From NCBI GenBank assembly GCA_900105225.1, contig LT629764.1, positions 1,004,098-1,068,097 on the forward strand: a DNA stretch of 64,000 nt, written 5' to 3'. Positions 62,599 to 64,000 of the stretch are shown one piece after another. Each line of letters opens with the position of its first letter. The first letter of the stretch is position 1. Source of the stretch: Paenibacillaceae bacterium GAS479. Its GTDB lineage: Bacteria > Bacillota > Bacilli > Paenibacillales > Paenibacillaceae. The position numbers and the translations under genes were made by a program. The notes under the pieces were generated by a model. The model saw nothing but the letters and a program-made list of their open reading frames with translations. It was not told the DNA's origin and ran no database searches.

Positions 62599-63282
62599 CT
62601 AGTCCACAGCTAAGTCATGCTTATGTGCATAGATTGCAGCTTGGGTGCGATCCTCGACTCCCAACTTGTTCAACACATTGGTCACATGGAACTTGACCGT
62701 CTTAATGCTGATGAACAGCTTGTCCGCAATATCTTGATTGGACAAACCTTGCGCGACCAGCATCAGCACATCCATTTCCCGCTCCGTGAGCTCCTCATGC
62801 GGAGCTTTTTTCATGTTCTGCTTGGGCTGGCGAAAACGATTCATCATCTTGGCGGCTACCTGTGATTCCAGCACCGACTGGCCGCGCGAAGCAGCACGAA
62901 TGGCCTCTGCAATCTCGCTGGCTCTTGAAGTTTTGAGCAAATAGCTGAAAGCTCCTGCTTCAATGACTGGGTACAGCTTGCTGTCATCGAGGTAGCTGGT
63001 CAGCACGATAACCTTCGTGTCCGGCAGTTCCTCCATGATTAGACGCGTCGTTTCCACTCCGTCCATCACTTCCATGACAAGGTCCATTAGAATAACATCT
63101 GGTTTATAAGCTAAGGCAAGCCGGATACCTTCCTGACCGTTGCCGGCTTCCCCGACGACCTCAATGCCATCCTCGGTATCCAGCACCGCTGCAAGCCCGA
63201 TTCTAACCATCTCATGGTCATCGACCAGCAGCACACGGACCGACTGCGCCGGCTCTTCCTCTTGGCCTAGCGCTCTGCTCAT
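62599..63282 (-). CDS. liaR: LiaR/VraR-type response regulator
   Basis: The 227-residue NarL-type regulator has a receiver domain with VRVLLVDDHEMVRIGLAAVLDTE, the phospho-acceptor Asp in DVILMDLVMEVMDGVE and the Lys of AFSYLLKTS. A LuxR-type HTH follows (LTEREMDVLMLVAQGLSNQDIA...VKFHVTNVLNKL). Strong similarity along its length to B. subtilis LiaR points to cell-envelope stress control. The ATG at 63282 overlaps the kinase stop (ATGA); a further 12 codons upstream are inside the kinase gene. The expected liaF would lie beyond the right edge. Confidence 0.88.
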   Translation of the reverse strand: MSRALGQEEEPAQSVRVLLVDDHEMVRIGLAAVLDTEDGIEVVGEAGNGQEGIRLALAYKPDVILMDLVMEVMDGVETTRLIMEELPDTKVIVLTSYLDDSKLYPVIEAGAFSYLLKTSRASEIAEAIRAASRGQSVLESQVAAKMMNRFRQPKQNMKKAPHEELTEREMDVLMLVAQGLSNQDIADKLFISIKTVKFHVTNVLNKLGVEDRTQAAIYAHKHDLAVD

Positions 63283-64000
63283 GCCCCTATCCCCTTTCCA
63301 TCCTCGATCGGAATCCACATTTCAATCGCTGTACCTTCTCCTGGAGCAGTCATGACAGCAATATGCCCGCCCAGCTCATGGATCCGCTCCTCCATCGTCA
63401 GCAAGCCGTAAGAAGCTTGTTTCTTCTCTTCCAAATCAAATCCGATTCCGTTATCGATAAAGCTCAGCTTGGCCATTTTCCCATCGCGCTTCAAGGAAAT
63501 ATCCATCTTGGTTGCTTTGGCATGACGCAATGTATTGGACAATGATTCCTGTGCGATTCGGAACAGATGATCTTCTGCCGTAGGGTGAAACAGTAGCGTC
63601 CGATCCACCTCAATGTTGATATCCATCGGGACCTTCACCTGAAGCTCGGTCACCAATAGCTCCAGCGCTTGCGCCAGAACTTTGCCGTCCAGGTGAACCG
63701 GCCGCAGGTGTAGCAATAACGCCCTCATCTCGGATTGGGCTACAGCTGCCATTTCCTCGATTAGTTGAACCTGCCGGCGAGCTCGCTCCCAGTCTTTTTC
63801 GATCGTCCGGCTGACCGCTGTAGCGGTCATCGAGATTGCAAATAACTGCTGGCTGACCGCATCATGAAGCTCACGGGACAAGCGCTGCCGTTCTTCAATG
63901 ACGGCAGTAAACTTGACCTGCTCCCTCCAATCCTCTTGGGCTTGCTCTTCCTGCTCTGACTCTTCTGTTCCATCCTTGGAGGAAGGAATCGTAATTGACT
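63279..64000 (-). CDS. liaS: LiaS/VraS-type sensor histidine kinase, C-terminal part (runs off right edge)
   Basis: About 240 residues are visible; the sensor part is outside the window. The HisKA_3 domain has ERQRLSRELHDAVSQQLF with the phosphorylated His, and the HATPase_c domain has RIAQESLSNTLRHAKAT (N box), DNGIGFD (G1) and PGEGTAIEMW (G2). It would phosphorylate the downstream regulator, whose gene it overlaps by four bases. A Gln/Glu-rich stretch (GTEESEQEEQAQEDW) before the HisKA_3 domain is not typical of LiaS and may be a linker. Assignment to LiaS rests on the partner regulator. Confidence 0.83.
   Translation of the reverse strand, partial: SITIPSSKDGTEESEQEEQAQEDWREQVKFTAVIEERQRLSRELHDAVSQQLFAISMTATAVSRTIEKDWERARRQVQLIEEMAAVAQSEMRALLLHLRPVHLDGKVLAQALELLVTELQVKVPMDINIEVDRTLLFHPTAEDHLFRIAQESLSNTLRHAKATKMDISLKRDGKMAKLSFIDNGIGFDLEEKKQASYGLLTMEERIHELGGHIAVMTAPGEGTAIEMWIPIEDGKGIGA

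Overview
The window looks like chromosome of a Gram-positive, endospore-forming member of the Bacillota, most probably Paenibacillus or a close relative. The support is the set of sporulation genes (sspI, ylbJ, lytH-like, yunB), Bacillus-type Shine-Dalgarno sites ahead of nearly every gene, sigma-A and sigma-G type promoters, several SLH-domain surface proteins, and conserved Bacillus neighbours (yutD-lipA-lytH-yunB, liaS-liaR). No rRNA, tRNA, insertion sequence or prophage was recognised.

Layout. 1-5.1 kb: the 5' part of an SLH surface protein, an NAD(P)H oxidoreductase, and a type I-C-like CRISPR array of 39 repeats (2272-4826). The array is read on the minus strand from a leader on its right and has no cas genes beside it. 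5.1-12.3 kb: housekeeping genes (ppnP, tkt, purU, nfo), a DUF2621 protein, a lipoprotein and a TIGR01777 epimerase. 12.3-23.2 kb: a ten-gene minus-strand Tad/Flp pilus operon (tadZ-A-B-C, flp, two TadE-like genes, a large DUF5702-like protein, prepilin peptidase, FHA protein). 23.4-38.2 kb: metabolic and sporulation genes (transaldolase, pepF, globin, ylbJ, NAD kinase, yutD with a very large low-complexity tail, lipA, lytH-like, yunB, an Rrf2 regulator, a GH13 alpha-glucosidase with a LacI-type operator) and an unannotated 30-residue membrane peptide gene that has its own promoter and terminator.

38.4-48.9 kb holds the most interesting unit. A sigma-A promoter, a cobalamin riboswitch and a terminator precede a minus-strand operon. 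Its first gene encodes a 1409-residue SLH surface protein built from transcobalamin-like modules: two alpha/alpha-barrel domains and two DUF4430 (transcobalamin C-terminal-like) domains. Next come a membrane-anchored DUF4430 protein, an EcfT, a fused double EcfA ATPase and an ECF S component. I read it as a cell-surface vitamin B12 capture and import system in which S-layer-displayed bacterial analogues of intrinsic factor/transcobalamin feed an ECF transporter. A further SLH protein lies directly downstream.

49-64 kb: a self-regulated ArsR plus paired YdcZ-type transporter operon with an operator exactly inside the promoter spacer, a FusB-type EF-G-binding protein, an rRNA methyltransferase, KtrA-type potassium regulator, sspI, a Gfo/Idh/MocA dehydrogenase with a LacI regulator, prfC, zwf, a YwmB-like protein, two unrecognised plus-strand genes, and a LiaRS-type two-component system whose kinase runs off the right edge.
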